DNA from: Seriola aureovittata
Lineage: Eukaryota; Chordata; Actinopteri; Carangiformes; Carangidae
Direction: 5' to 3'
DNA: 64,000 bases
Assembly (NCBI RefSeq): GCF_021018895.1
Contig: NC_079372.1
Location: 17,664,318 to 17,728,317, forward strand
Positions 23,841-34,167 of the stretch are shown here, one piece after another. The position numbers and the translations under genes were made by a program. Positions within the stretch are counted from its first letter, which is position 1; the number at the start of each line of letters is the position of its first letter. The notes below the pieces were generated by a model. The model was not told the origin of the DNA. It saw nothing but the letters and a program-made list of their open reading frames with translations, and searched no databases.

Positions 23841-25028
23841 CAACGACACAATGGAGAGAGGGGGGAAAAAAAAATAAATGAATAAAATGCAGCGGAGAGA
23901 GTGAAAACTTTCAGGTTGTTAAAACTCTGAGCTTATCCATTTGGCATCAAGGCCCTTTCTGCTCTGCACTCACATTAGTCCAATCCCTTATCGCTCTCAC
24001 GGTCCAGACACACTCAGATCTGGGCAGCGGTGGGAACATTGAGTTTTATATAAATCAATACTATGTCCCCAACACTTTGCTGCTCCCAGCACCCCAGGGA
24101 AGATTATAAAACGCTTGGCCAGATCATCTCTCCCCCATCATTTCTCTGAGGTAGAAACTAAGAGTTGAATTGAAGAATGTTTTTTTTTTTCTGGGGGGGG
24201 GGTGACTCAGAGACAAACACTGTAGTGCCCTGTCAGCTCTGTTGTCGTTACAGTCAATCCTCAACTCCTGGACACATTGCTATGAGTGAATGTTGCTTCT
24301 GAAGTCATGAAATTGTTGCCTTTGAACTAAATGCAATCTTCTCCCCACAGTCCTGCAGTCAGACCAGTTAGAGGCAGCTCCCACTGTAATGTCGATGAAT
24401 AAGCCAACACTGTGTTATTGAAATCTTAGGTGAAAATGTTATTCACAGAGACTCAAAGCTAACAAGTAGTGAGCTTAGGAAGCCTTTCAATACGTCAGGT
24501 ATTCAGACTTTGGGGAGATGGGAACAGGTTGGATTAGATGGGATAGTCTGTTGCCTAAGCAACTGCTACACTCCACTGTGTTCGAAGAGGCTGCTTTATC
24601 TGGGGGGATTACACTGGGCGCAGGTAGGGGAAAAAATGTTTAAAAAAAAAAAATAATAAAAAAAGGTGTTTGCCTGGAGTCAAACAGTTCAGCGCCGAGG
24701 CCAAGAGCTGTGTCACCGCAGGGCTAAATCCTCCGTTGGTTTAAACAACAAAACAAAAGAACAGAATCTGTCAACAAGGTGCGAAAACAAAGTCAACAGA
24801 ATCAAAGAAAAGGTGACAAGGAGGAAGAAGAAGGAAAGATAAGAAGCGGAAAATGAGGTTGATGTATGCTAAGTCCACTCCAGACAAAAATTATCCTGAA
24901 ACAGCAGCACTGCGTACCTAAGCCCTCAGGTGAAAAGCAACTGGATTAGTTTTTTTTTTTTTTAACCTGACAAGTGGAAACAGTAAAGCCACGTGGGATG
25001 TCACAATCCCCCCCAGAGCTCCACCAGG

Positions 25029-25048
25029 TTTTTTTTTTTTTTTTTTTT
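25029..25048. repeat. Poly(T) tract, T20
   Basis: Uninterrupted run of 20 T. Confidence 0.95.
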
Positions 25049-25150
25049 CTTCCCCGGCGAGGTGACACTTGTTAATATTATTTATTTACATCATTTCGCC
25101 GCGCGGCGCACCTACATCGCTGCAGCTCTGGCCTGTGTTGTGCTTCTTCT

Positions 25151-25172
25151 ATAATCTCCATAAGGAGATTAT
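25151..25172. other. Short perfect hairpin
   Basis: ATAATCTCC, loop ATAA, GGAGATTAT: nine perfectly paired bases around a four-base loop. Too short for a microRNA precursor and with no T-run after it; function unknown. Confidence 0.6.
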
Positions 25173-25376
25173 TGAAGTTGTGTGATGACAGAAGGATAGA
25201 AACAACAACACAAAAACCTTCTATCAGAGAAGACCAAAACAACAACCGTGCTTTCATCTCTAGAGTTCACCGGTGCCTTTGACAGGAGTTTGACTAAAGC
25301 TATTCCTACTTTAGCTGCACCCACGCGCGCACACACAGGAGCACAGCTTCTGCTAATGTGATGAGGATTTAAAGAC

Positions 25377-25400
25377 TGTATGTATGTATGTATGTATGTA
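25377..25400. repeat. (TGTA)6 microsatellite
   Basis: Six perfect TGTA units. Confidence 0.95.
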
Positions 25401-25565
25401 GTGTGTATGCAGATATGTAAACAGGCAGGGTTACAGTGCAGACAGACAGTATCTTAATGACATTTATTAAAACTTTTTAACGTGTCTATTTGTTTGATCA
25501 CATTATTTCCAACAGGAGTCACGCGTGTCATCCTTGAAGGCTTTAACCCGACTTATTCATACTTT

Positions 25566-25712
25566 CATCCATTAGCTATGCTGCTTATCCTTTGAGGGTC
25601 ATGGAGGGGCTGGAGCCAATCTCAGCTGACATTGTGTGAGAGGCGGGGGGGTACACCCTGTACAGGTCACCAGTCTGTCACAGGGCTGACACATACAGAC
25701 AGTAACATTCAC
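25566..25712 (-). mobile_element. Dispersed 'GGCGACCTGTCCAGGG' element, 3' part of an interrupted copy
   Basis: Minus-sense copy of the family seen at 53985-54220. Plus-strand blocks: CATCCATTAGCTATGCTGC, GCTGGAGCCAATCTCAGCTG, GAGAGGCGG, GGGTACACCCTGTACAGGTC, CACAGGGCTGACACATACAG. The next expected block (CTATGGGCAATTTAGAGTCA) is not adjacent but appears at 26322, so about 590 bp separates the two halves. Confidence 0.65.
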
Positions 25713-26306
25713 GACGATCTGGTCATAACATCATATGACAATCTTTTTCGGTAGAATCGCAATCCACTATCTGAACAATCTGCATCCTATTTCTGCTCTC
25801 CTGCCTGGAAATTGTGATTCGTATCTTTCCACTACTTTGACACCTTTTCAAATGTTTGAAGACAGCGATGTGGGTGAAGAATAGCGGCAAGGAGACAGTT
25901 TACAAATTGTGTCGCAACCAATCTCAAATTGCTTAGTTAATGCAGAGTATTTATTTATTCATGAGGTGCTATATGTAAGTGTTTTTGATTTGAAAGTTCT
26001 GTCGCTGCTAACCAGCTAGCACCTGCTCGTCCTGCTTCGTGTTTCCAGCGGACAGGCTGCTCGCTCTGCTCCTGTGAAGAACTGAGAAGTACCTGTGCTG
26101 CTACATCAAGGTGGCCGAACCTGCAGAGCAGAACAAGGACTACCGTCGTCAGCTGCAGTTAGCGGGTTAGCTGTTTAGCAGTTAACAGTGCGCTGGTTAG
26201 CAGCGTTTCAACTTGAATGATCGGTGCCATCTGTGCAATTTTATCTGAAAAGTAGATTATATGTCCAATGTAAGGAGGTTCATGATACAGGAGCATGAGA
26301 TTACCC
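25713..26306. mobile_element. Probable insertion splitting a dispersed repeat, with weak BED-finger-like trace
   Basis: This segment separates adjacent blocks of the repeat at 25566-25712 and 26307-26350, so it looks inserted. One plus frame (about 25853-25935) reads TAMWVKNSGKETVYKLCRN, which resembles the start of a BED zinc finger of hAT transposases (W...K..C..C), with one of the paired cysteines replaced by tyrosine. No terminal inverted repeat or clean target duplication was found at the edges. Plain divergence is an alternative. Confidence 0.3.
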
Positions 26307-26350
26307 ACCATTACTCACCCCTATGGGCAATTTAGAGTCACCTATTAACC
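26307..26350 (-). mobile_element. Dispersed 'GGCGACCTGTCCAGGG' element, displaced block
   Basis: CCCCTATGGGCAATTTAGAG followed by TCACCTATTAACC matches the block expected directly after 25712. Its plus-sense relative at 54050-54080 reads TTGCCCATAGGGGTCA. Confidence 0.6.
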
Positions 26351-26354
26351 TCTG

Positions 26355-27280
26355 GACTGCCCGCAGAAAATTCAGATTTGTATGAAGAAAAATAACACTC
26401 CATCTCGGACTCATAACTCTGACTTACACTTCTCAAGAATATGATTATCTCAGCTTTCAATCTATGGACTAAACATCCTTGAATCTGCTTAGAAATCACT
26501 GAAGAAGAAAAAAAAAAAAAAGACAGTTCTACATCTTCAGAGCTTGACTGAGAATCATCAGGTTTTTAAGTTTCCAGTGACAGTTGTCTGTACATCCATG
26601 GGTACATTACAACAGAAACTGCTAATAGCTAATTGTGTATACTTTAAATGGTGCCAACTTGCCTGAATCCATGGCAATGGAAAAAAAAAAGAGCAAAAAA
26701 GAATAGGATTCAAAAGGTTAATTGAGATTTTTAAAGCAAATGAGTGTTAAGGTGCAATGTATAGAGGAGATTGCTTTAATGACGACACTCTGTCATCAGC
26801 CCTGACCTTGGAGCAGCCAGAAATCTCTGCAGCGAGGCTTTTAACAAAAACCATGCAGAGTTCTGCACCAGATGGAGTTGAGCTATAGAGGATTTACCAA
26901 GACAGGTAAACAAGAACTTTCTCATTATCCAGACTGAAGTTCAATATTCCTCAGGTGAAAAAAGTAAAACTATAGAGATTTTACATGGAGCTCATCATTT
27001 AGATAATTAATTCCAAGATTTCTATTATACTTAAAAAATTGGATAATGGGTCAATTAAGAAGAATTTCTGTTTTGCCAGTCAGCTTGCAGAAGATTGAGA
27101 GGTATCTAATACAGTATTTACTCTTTTATTTAACTTAACCTATTTAATACAAATTCTTTCCAAGACCTGAAACATATATATCCAAATCATGTGTCATTAG
27201 TAACTCTTATAGTAGTAATCTCTTTTATGCAGTCATCACAATATTCAGATCCCAGCCCAGTAATTAAGATATTTAACACT
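26355..27280. other. Non-genic DNA, nothing recognised
   Basis: No coding similarity and no familiar repeat. A-runs at about 26508 and 26681. Confidence 0.6.
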
Positions 27281-27283
27281 TTG

Positions 27284-27760
27284 TCAGTGGCAGTACCCAT
27301 CATTGCCACTATGTGTTATCACATTCTCATGACTATGACTTCTAGTGCTAATTTTACATATCAAAAAACCTCTTTTAAAAATACATATAGGTATATACAT
27401 TTGTAGAGCTGAAGGGGAGAATGTCGAAAGTTGTTCCTGCCATGTTTGCGGTGTTTGCATGGGGTCAGCGTATGCATCCGACAGCCTGGCCGGCAAATGG
27501 CTTGTCTCCTGCACATCATCCATATCTGACCCATCGCTATCACAATCACTGAGGAAAGCATCTTTCTCATTTTGAGGGATAACAGCAATGTTGTCTGCGC
27601 GGTCACCTAGATCCAACACATCTTGACTCAAAGTGAAACTAGAAGGAAAAAACTGTAGAAAGTTTGGTAGAAGAAGAACTATGTGTGTATCAGTACGTGT
27701 CTACCTGGATGCAGTGTTATCCAACCGCTCACATTTGTTGCCATCAATACGTTTACTCAT
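27284..27760 (-). pseudogene. piggyBac-like (PGBD3-type) transposase N-terminus, two exons, truncated
   Basis: On the minus strand an ATG at 27760 opens a 56-nt exon (27705-27760; MSKRIDGNKCERLD...) that ends ATCCAG before GTAG. A 66-nt intron (27639-27704) ends in a pyrimidine-rich TTCCTTCTAG. Joining restores the frame into exon 2 from 27638: SFTLSQDVLDLGD, then DAFLSDCDSDGSDMDD, then HLPARLSDAY. The short basic start, LSQ-V-DLL-like helix and acidic DCDSD run resemble the N-terminal region of piggyBac-derived transposases in fish. The frame stays open to 27284 but loses family character after about 27420. No catalytic DDD domain or terminal repeats were found, so this is a 5' remnant. A host gene with a similar acidic start is the alternative. 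Confidence 0.45.
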
Positions 27761-28569
27761 TCTATGATCACACTGAACAAAGTTGAGTAATTGCAAATGC
27801 ATATATCAAAAGTAGACACCTTCAAGATGATGTGTACCAAAAATCTTTGTCCTGTTTTCATGTTAACATACTTTTACTAACCTTATGTTTGGGAGCTTTG
27901 CATCATGAGAAGAGACTGGCTGCATCAACCAGGAAGTAAACAGCACAGGTCATGTGAGAATTTTCACTTAACATGTGACAATGCACTTATTGAAATAATG
28001 ATGGGTCTCAGTTAAATATTTGCTGGACATGCATTGATAGAAAATTCAGAAACATTTTCAGAGCCTTGTAACTGGAAATATCTTTTTCAGTTATGGGATG
28101 CGATTTAAATCCCATTGAGGTTAGCGACCTCTTCCAAGGGAGTCCTGACCAAGACAGCAGCACTACAAGTTTCAGACAGCTCTTTTTGTGTTTTTACTCA
28201 TGTACTTGATGTATTGTCCTAAGTTACAAAACTATTGATAATATTAAGAAAGATACAAACAGAGATGATTAGTAAAGGAATAATTTACCATATGAATGAA
28301 GGAATTCAAACTGGGAACATTCCTTCATTTACTTTTCCTATTCCAAGTGACGGGAGCAGAAAATATGAAAGCTTTCTTTCCCATCTCTGTCCGTACTCCA
28401 GGGACAAACAGCACATACTGTATATGTCTTTTGATCTAGGATTGTGACTGGAGGATGAACTGTTCCAGCAAAGATGTGAGAATGGCTTTGTGAATAAAAA
28501 ATATACCAATGACTGAATTGATGCATCAAAAGAGGTGATACACTGCACTATTGTTTATCAGAGTCCAAC
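27761..28569. other. Non-genic DNA, nothing recognised
   Basis: Lies upstream of the piggyBac-like start on its strand. I found no TTAA-anchored terminal repeat here. No other coding similarity. Confidence 0.55.
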
Positions 28570-28800
28570 ATGTGAGGACACTGCACCTCATGCAAGAACT
28601 TGTGCGCACAAGTGTTTCAAGTCAGATTCACCAACTTGTAGTAAACCGCTCCTTTCACACTGATAAATACCACCTGTTCAAGAGGAGTTGCGCATTCATG
28701 AGATTTGATCATTAGCATAATCAACACCCCTAAAATTGCCATATGGCCACCTGTTCCGCTTCGTTTGCGGGAAAGCTTCATTCACAAAAATGTCACGCAA
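28570..28800 (+). repeat. Two-copy dispersed repeat, copy 2
   Basis: Same orientation and block order as 8226-8440: ACCACCTGTTCAAGAGGAG, CATTCATGAGATTTGATCAT, TAGCATAATCAACACCCCTA, CCATATGGCCACCTG, GAAAGCTTCATTCAC. It may extend downstream to about 28900, where copy 1 diverges. No assigned family. Confidence 0.65.
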
Positions 28801-29495
28801 GAGGTAAAAAGAATCTCCCAAATCCTGCTGTCAGAAACCAAGCAAACAAAAACAGAAGAAATTAAGCAGAGTCACTGGTGGTATTAGAGCACCCAAAACT
28901 ATTAGAAAATGTTAATAGTACACCTGTCGAGAGCGTTTCACCAGAGCAGCGCTGTACTGAGGGAAATACAGAGGGAATGGTTTAATGCTACATGAAGTTA
29001 GATGCTAAAATTGTCTTTCTAAAGCAAGATTAATATGAGAGGCAGTCACTGAGATATTAGACTAGAGGATATTACAGCCTACAGTTTGGTGATGTTACAC
29101 TGTCAGGTGTTATAACGGTGGGTGATACTCAACAGTGACTTGCAAAAAAGGGCCTGTGGCAGTAGGACTGAGAGCAACTACTGAAATGCTTAAGCTGTTG
29201 TGCCAATAAAATAATGTAAAAATCTAAAAAAAGATGACGGTGATCAGAATATTATTAAATCAATTTCAGTATCATATTTAACGCCAGATTTAGTCAGATT
29301 GAGCTGCGAGAAATTCTCAAGTCAAACAGGTGTGTTTTCCTTCCGTGAAGAATGGCAGTCCATCATACTTAAGAGAAAATTTGAAGTAATAGAAACTCGG
29401 TGAATGTCACAAATACTCTTAACTGGCTTGTATTTGCCACCTAATAACACAGAGAGCAAGTCACTATAATCAAGAAACAACAAATTCGGTTACAT
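28801..29495. other. Non-genic DNA, nothing recognised
   Basis: No coding similarity and no familiar repeat blocks apart from a possible extension of the preceding repeat. Confidence 0.55.
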
Positions 29496-29499
29496 GAAA

Positions 29500-29740
29500 G
29501 GTCACTAATCGTTGTCACAGTAGTAATAATAAGGCTGTGGAGCGGTCACGGTTTAGTTAGGTTAAAATAAGTACTTCCTTAAGGTCAGAGGATCTTTGTC
29601 ATCATGGTTACAAAAAGTGTTGACAACCGTTTTGGAATGGGAAGGAAATGGTGCTTTTCTCTTGCGTTTTGTCAACCCATCCATTTGGTTGAACAGATTT
29701 ATTCTTTTGGCCTTTTTGATGGGATTTTATGAGCAATTAA
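29500..29740 (+). repeat. Dispersed teleost repeat (GTTAGGTTAAAATAAGTAC family)
   Basis: Blocks CGGTTTAGTTAGGTTAAAAT, AAGTACTTCCTTAAGGTCAG, GATCTTTGTCATCATGGTTA and CAAAAAGTGTTGACAACC, then TTTGTCAACCCATCCA, follow a fish repeat I recognise from many introns. Single copy in this window; no coding frame. Confidence 0.45.
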
Positions 29741-30896
29741 CGAACTGTGTGTCAGACCAAACCAGAGTTAAGACGTAAGTTTTTAAACCTGCATTAATTA
29801 AATCTTTTTAAGTGGGAACCAACAGACTCGACTCTGAGAACCACAGACAGTCAAAACTAGGTTAGCTTTGTTCACTCTAACATATTTGTTGGTTTTGGTC
29901 TGTTCCAAACAAAAAACCAAACAAAAAAAACAGAATAACATCAGCCTTTTCCATCAAAAAACTATATTTTCGTCCTTATACAGCACTTACACATTTCTGG
30001 TTAGCATTGGTCTAAATTCACTGTCTGCCACTTCTATTCTACACTTGCTGGCATGCGACAGCTTTGTATTTAACTCGTATATGTATTCTTATTTATTTTT
30101 GTTTGTCACTTTTACTTAATCTCAGTGTCCTATTCTCTGATTTATTTCGCTTCTTATTTGCGTTTCGCCGTGCTGCATCTCCAAGTCAAATTCCTGAATA
30201 CAGATTGAAACTTCTCTTTGAACTTCTGTGACCACAAAACAGCACATGTTGACATTTTAGATCATCTATTCTGAGTTTTAAGTATCCAGTTAAGGCAAAG
30301 CACAAATATTTCCTAGAGGTGCGTTCACAGTAAAAGCTTTCCAGCAGCTCATGTTTTTCATCTGTTCTTGCACTCTAGATTAACTGTATGTTGCATTTTT
30401 TTTAAATTTTTTTAAACTCCATTTAATGACATAACAGAGAAAATGTGAATCCATGTGAAATAACCATTTTAAATATTTTGTGGAATCATGAAATTTGAAC
30501 TGTCACAGTTTATTTTGGTATACTTATGTTTTTAACACCTAATATAAATCTTAGCTTAGCGCTTTCGTGACTAAATGCCACTGAAAAGCCGTCAGTGTTT
30601 TCACGCTGGATGTGAGATTAAGAACAGCTAACTGCAGCCTGGAGCTGTGGTGTGAGATAAATGCTCCTCTACATTTGGTAAACCTTCCACTTCAGGAAGA
30701 AGGAAAAAAGAGTCCTTCTCTGACATTTGGCTCATCAAGCTTCAATTACAAGTCTTAGTTGACTAATCTTATAATGGAAATGGTCACATATGACACTTAA
30801 CACACATGCAAACGCAAACATGCAACAGCAGCCCGAATAGGAATGCTAAAGCCGAGCTAAATGGATTAGCTTCCTTAGAGGTGATCTCAACACGGA

Positions 30897-30899
<3 letters not shown>
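29741..30899. other. Non-genic DNA, nothing recognised
   Basis: No coding similarity; AT-rich with A/T runs near 30398. Confidence 0.6.
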
Positions 30900-30966
<67 letters not shown>

Positions 30967-30972
30967 CGTGTG
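30900..30972. repeat. (TG)n microsatellite, about 33 units
   Basis: Uninterrupted TG from 30900 to about 30961, then TGCGTGCGTGTG. The longest perfect dinucleotide array in the window and a potential Z-DNA former. Confidence 0.97.
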
Positions 30973-32125
30973 CCAAAGCTCTACTGCGGGGAGCAGAGAC
31001 ACTGCAAAGAGCTGCTTGACTCCTGCCATGTCTTCACAGCGGAGACTTGGATACTGCAGTAATGAGTGGTGTGTGTTGTGTACACAACTCCGCTGTGATT
31101 GGACTCACCAGAGAACAAACAAACCTGTTACGCTACACTTGCATATGTGCGCACACACACATCCGCACACATCCTCAGAGACACAATTATAGACACAGAA
31201 ATAAAGAAATTAAAGCATCCCTAATGTAAATATGAATACAGTGCACGCTCCATTAGTGTTGTGATAAGGTCTCCGCTGAGTTCAACCCTGCTTGTTGTGT
31301 TTGTTTGGTTTTGTTGTGTTGTGATCTGGCTGCAACAGCGGGACCTCCATTTACCCAGGGTTCCCGGCAGGTCAGTGCATTAATGGCAAAATGCAGAGCG
31401 CTGTTGGATACGAGGCCGATGGGAATGGCGAGGAGTCATCTCATGTGGCACTCAGTGGTGAATGTGGGAGGACTTCTTGGAGTAAACACTCACAGACACA
31501 CACACTCACACACATACATATATATTCAGAAAAGAAGATAGTCAATGCGTGTCACAGCTGCACTTCTGTCTCTGTGTCGCTTTGGTTGCGACTGAAGAGA
31601 AGCACTAATGATGTGTGTGTTGAGGCTGCATAAGGTCTGTGTGCTTCATAGCGTGAGCTTCATGAAAACCTAAAGGATGAGAGGATGTCAGTGAGCCCTG
31701 CTTTCGATGGAGGGAGCGCTCGCTTGCTGCTGTTTAGGAGACTTTTTCAATGCCTCTCTGAAGTTTTGACCTCATCACCTCCTGTGGATGTTAGAAGCAG
31801 GGTTTTGATGTGATGCAACACTGGGATCACACTTTGATGCACTCGCAATGTTCGACACTGTCTTCTAGATGTTATGTGTATCTATTACTGATCTGTTTTC
31901 CCGTATACATTCTGCAAAAAAAAACAGCATGTAAACTAGCAGTGATTTTTCCTGCGAGCGAAGTGCTACACAGAAGTTGTAGGGAGGTGGATGGTGAGTG
32001 TACAAGGGGCTGGACTTTGATGCCAAACACCAGGGTTGAAATTCTGAGTCCTTTTTGTGTGGTAGTGTGGTGTGGGTTCAGGCAATAAAAACACTTTGGT
32101 GGAGTCAAGTCACTGTTAAATGGAG
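30973..32125. other. Non-genic DNA with short CA-rich patches
   Basis: No coding similarity. Imperfect CA patches at about 31151-31170 and 31493-31515. Sequence between is unassigned. Confidence 0.55.
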
Positions 32126-32127
32126 CT

Positions 32128-32262
32128 ATTTGTAAGTTTTGACATTGCTAAATAGCCAGTGTTAGCATTAACAGCTGTTTACTTACCAGTCTTAGCAAGA
32201 GCTTCAGCGATCATTGCATTTATAATACAAGAGGTTATAATACAACCCAGTGTTAAAGCTGA
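32128..32262 (-). repeat. AAACAGCTG/GCTAAC dispersed family, copy 1
   Basis: Minus-sense: TTAACAGCTGTTTACTTACC is the complement of GGTAAGTAAACAGCTGTTAA found at 54423. AGAGCTTCAGCGATCATTG and CAAGAGGTTATAAT recur at about 56240-56280 as AGAGCTTCAGCTATTG and CAAGAGGTTATAAT. Non-coding. Confidence 0.6.
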
Positions 32263-32264
32263 AA

Positions 32265-33785
32265 TAGGAGAATACAACATGCTTGTTTCCTATAATTTCT
32301 CTTGTATTTCTTTTTAATATCCACAGAGAGCAGATCTCAGTGTGAGTCTATTGTGGCAGGAAGGTCTGGACAGGATTTAGACAGACACTCATTAACAGGG
32401 TACAAGTGTTCAGTCAGCAGCACTTCAGAGATGTGGTTCACCTCCAAAATGCCACTGAAACAGATGCAAAACGACGCTCTTGCTCACATTGTTCGGTGCT
32501 ACAACTGAAACTAATGCCTTTAGTGTTTTTTAATGGAGCACAGTGGGGCGATTCTGACAGCTGTCATTTCAGGGGCAAACATCTGGATTTACAGCTGATA
32601 CCTAGTTAATACCTAGTAATCAAAATGCCTGGATTTGCCTGCCTCAGGATATCATTTACATTTCTTTCATTTCATTATCGCCCATCTTTTGTTAAACCCA
32701 CTGACTGTTACATGACACACGGTGGGTTGCAAAAGCAGCATCCAGCAGGTTAAAAGAGCGAGAAACAGACCTTCTACAGTCTGTCTGTTGTCTCATCTCA
32801 GTGTCGGGGGCCACAATGCAAGTGGCACATTTGACATCAGACGACTGGGCTTCAATTAATTATACAATATGTCTATGTCCACTTTGACTTTGGATGTAAA
32901 TGCGCCCAAGTCATCAGATCCACATAGAGTCCTGCTGAATAAGATCTGATGTTGAACTGTGTTCACTGCCACAGCACTGGGACTAAGTGTGTATTTGTCT
33001 AGCAGGAAAAAGTTAGTATGTGAAACTTTTAAAACAATTTCCTTTCTCTTCCATTTTACCTACACAAATCCTTCAGCTTCAGGCCTTTGGTAAAAAGGAC
33101 TGTCTAAAAATAGCTTAAAATCATTTGTACATACTGTATTCCCTATAATGTACTGGACCTGTGAGGCCAGTTGGGTGTCCTGGCAGAGAGTCGTATACCT
33201 TTCATACAGGAAAGAGTTTCATACTGTACAATTTTAAATATTGCAGTGACTCAAAATGCAGAATTTGGCTTTGGAAAGCTGAACAATTTGCAGTTGAATG
33301 CACCTTTGTCAACCCTCTTCCCCTGTCAGATTTGACGGGAGACCAAGACAGAGGCAGGTGTGCTCCTGCCAATTAGAGACACAAAGATTTGGACAAGTAA
33401 CTCAGGAAAACAGTCCAGATAAGGACTCTTCTCAAGAGAGCCTTGTAATTGCTGCTGAGCTAAGATAACCACCTCAGTTACCGCAGACACAGCCAACAAA
33501 ATGTTAACTACACTGCTGCTCTACTTTGAAATAAATAAAACATTCAACGAGGGAGAACCAAAATCTCCCAAATCTCCCAGATCTTTGTTCTTCCTATTAG
33601 TGTGTTACCTTTCTCTTCCTGAGGGCATGTAAAGTGGCCTGACAGAGTCTTACAGAGAAGCCAATGACAGAAGTGAAGCTGCAGCAGCATGCATCAGTTA
33701 AACTGAAAAACAGTGGCGTGCGAGGCATAAATTCTATCAATAGTTTGGGAAAGTAAAGTAGGAAAAACACAGAGCAGGTACAGAG
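32265..33785. other. Non-genic DNA, nothing recognised
   Basis: No coding similarity and no familiar repeat. AT-rich throughout. Confidence 0.6.
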
Positions 33786-33818
33786 TAGATGTCACATCAT
33801 TCACTTCTGCATTAACAA

Positions 33819-34045
33819 TTGAAATCCAAGCCTTGTGTTTTGATGTCAAAGTGGAATTTTCATCATCTGCCAAATGTCACAAGCCTCGCTCGCTTCTTTG
33901 AAATGGATCATCAAGAGGTGCTCCGGCATGTTGTCACAAGGTGGCTGTCACTTCTGCCAGCTGTTGAGTGCATCCTGCACAGCTGGCCTGCTCCTCGCTC
34001 CAACTTCCTCTCTGAAGGAGAAGAACAGCGCGGTGAAGAAGTCGA
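33819..34045 (+). pseudogene. hAT-like transposase fragment ending at a splice-donor-like site
   Basis: The plus frame includes DHQEVLRHVVTRWLSLLPAV, then ECILHSWPA and SNFLSEGEE. The 'VL-HV-TRWLSL' motif followed by a helix and an aromatic-rich segment is diagnostic for hAT-type (DUF4371/ZBED-like) transposases, just before the C-terminal dimerisation region. Upstream, another frame (FDVKVEFSSSAK) seems to continue the match, implying a frameshift near 33870. The match ends at GTCGAG followed by GTAAGC, a good 5' splice site; the frame runs only 19 codons further. No catalytic or dimerisation domain remains. It is most likely a decayed insertion; a domesticated exon is a less likely alternative. 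Confidence 0.5.
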
Positions 34046-34147
34046 GGTAAGCCAGCTCCCGAGAGGAAACGCACACGGCGTGTTTTCCAAACAACGATCC
34101 TGAAGTTGGAGGAAATTTCCGTCTTAGAGTTGCACTCAGTTGCTGTA

Positions 34148-34167
34148 TTTTTTTTTTTTTTTTTTTT
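34148..34167. repeat. Poly(T) tract, T20
   Basis: Uninterrupted run of 20 T. Confidence 0.95.

Larger units (their letters stand above)
22740..25375. other. Non-genic DNA with several homopolymers
   Basis: No coding similarity. Holds T-runs near 23137 and 24179 (followed by G9) and poly(A) near 24640. The stretch 23500-24360 has no familiar repeat. GCCGCGCGGCGC near 25099 is an isolated CpG-rich palindrome. Confidence 0.55.

Noticed and set aside
26346..26717. TTAA-bounded segment (TTAACCTCTGG ... AAAAGGTTAA) resembling a piggyBac MITE
   Set aside because: Only 8 of 13 terminal bases pair, and the left TTAACC is already part of the dispersed repeat ending at 26350.
30784..31192. Open frames of 81-128 residues with Cys-Val or His-Thr runs
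   Set aside because: They translate the TG array at 30900-30972; no domain on either side.
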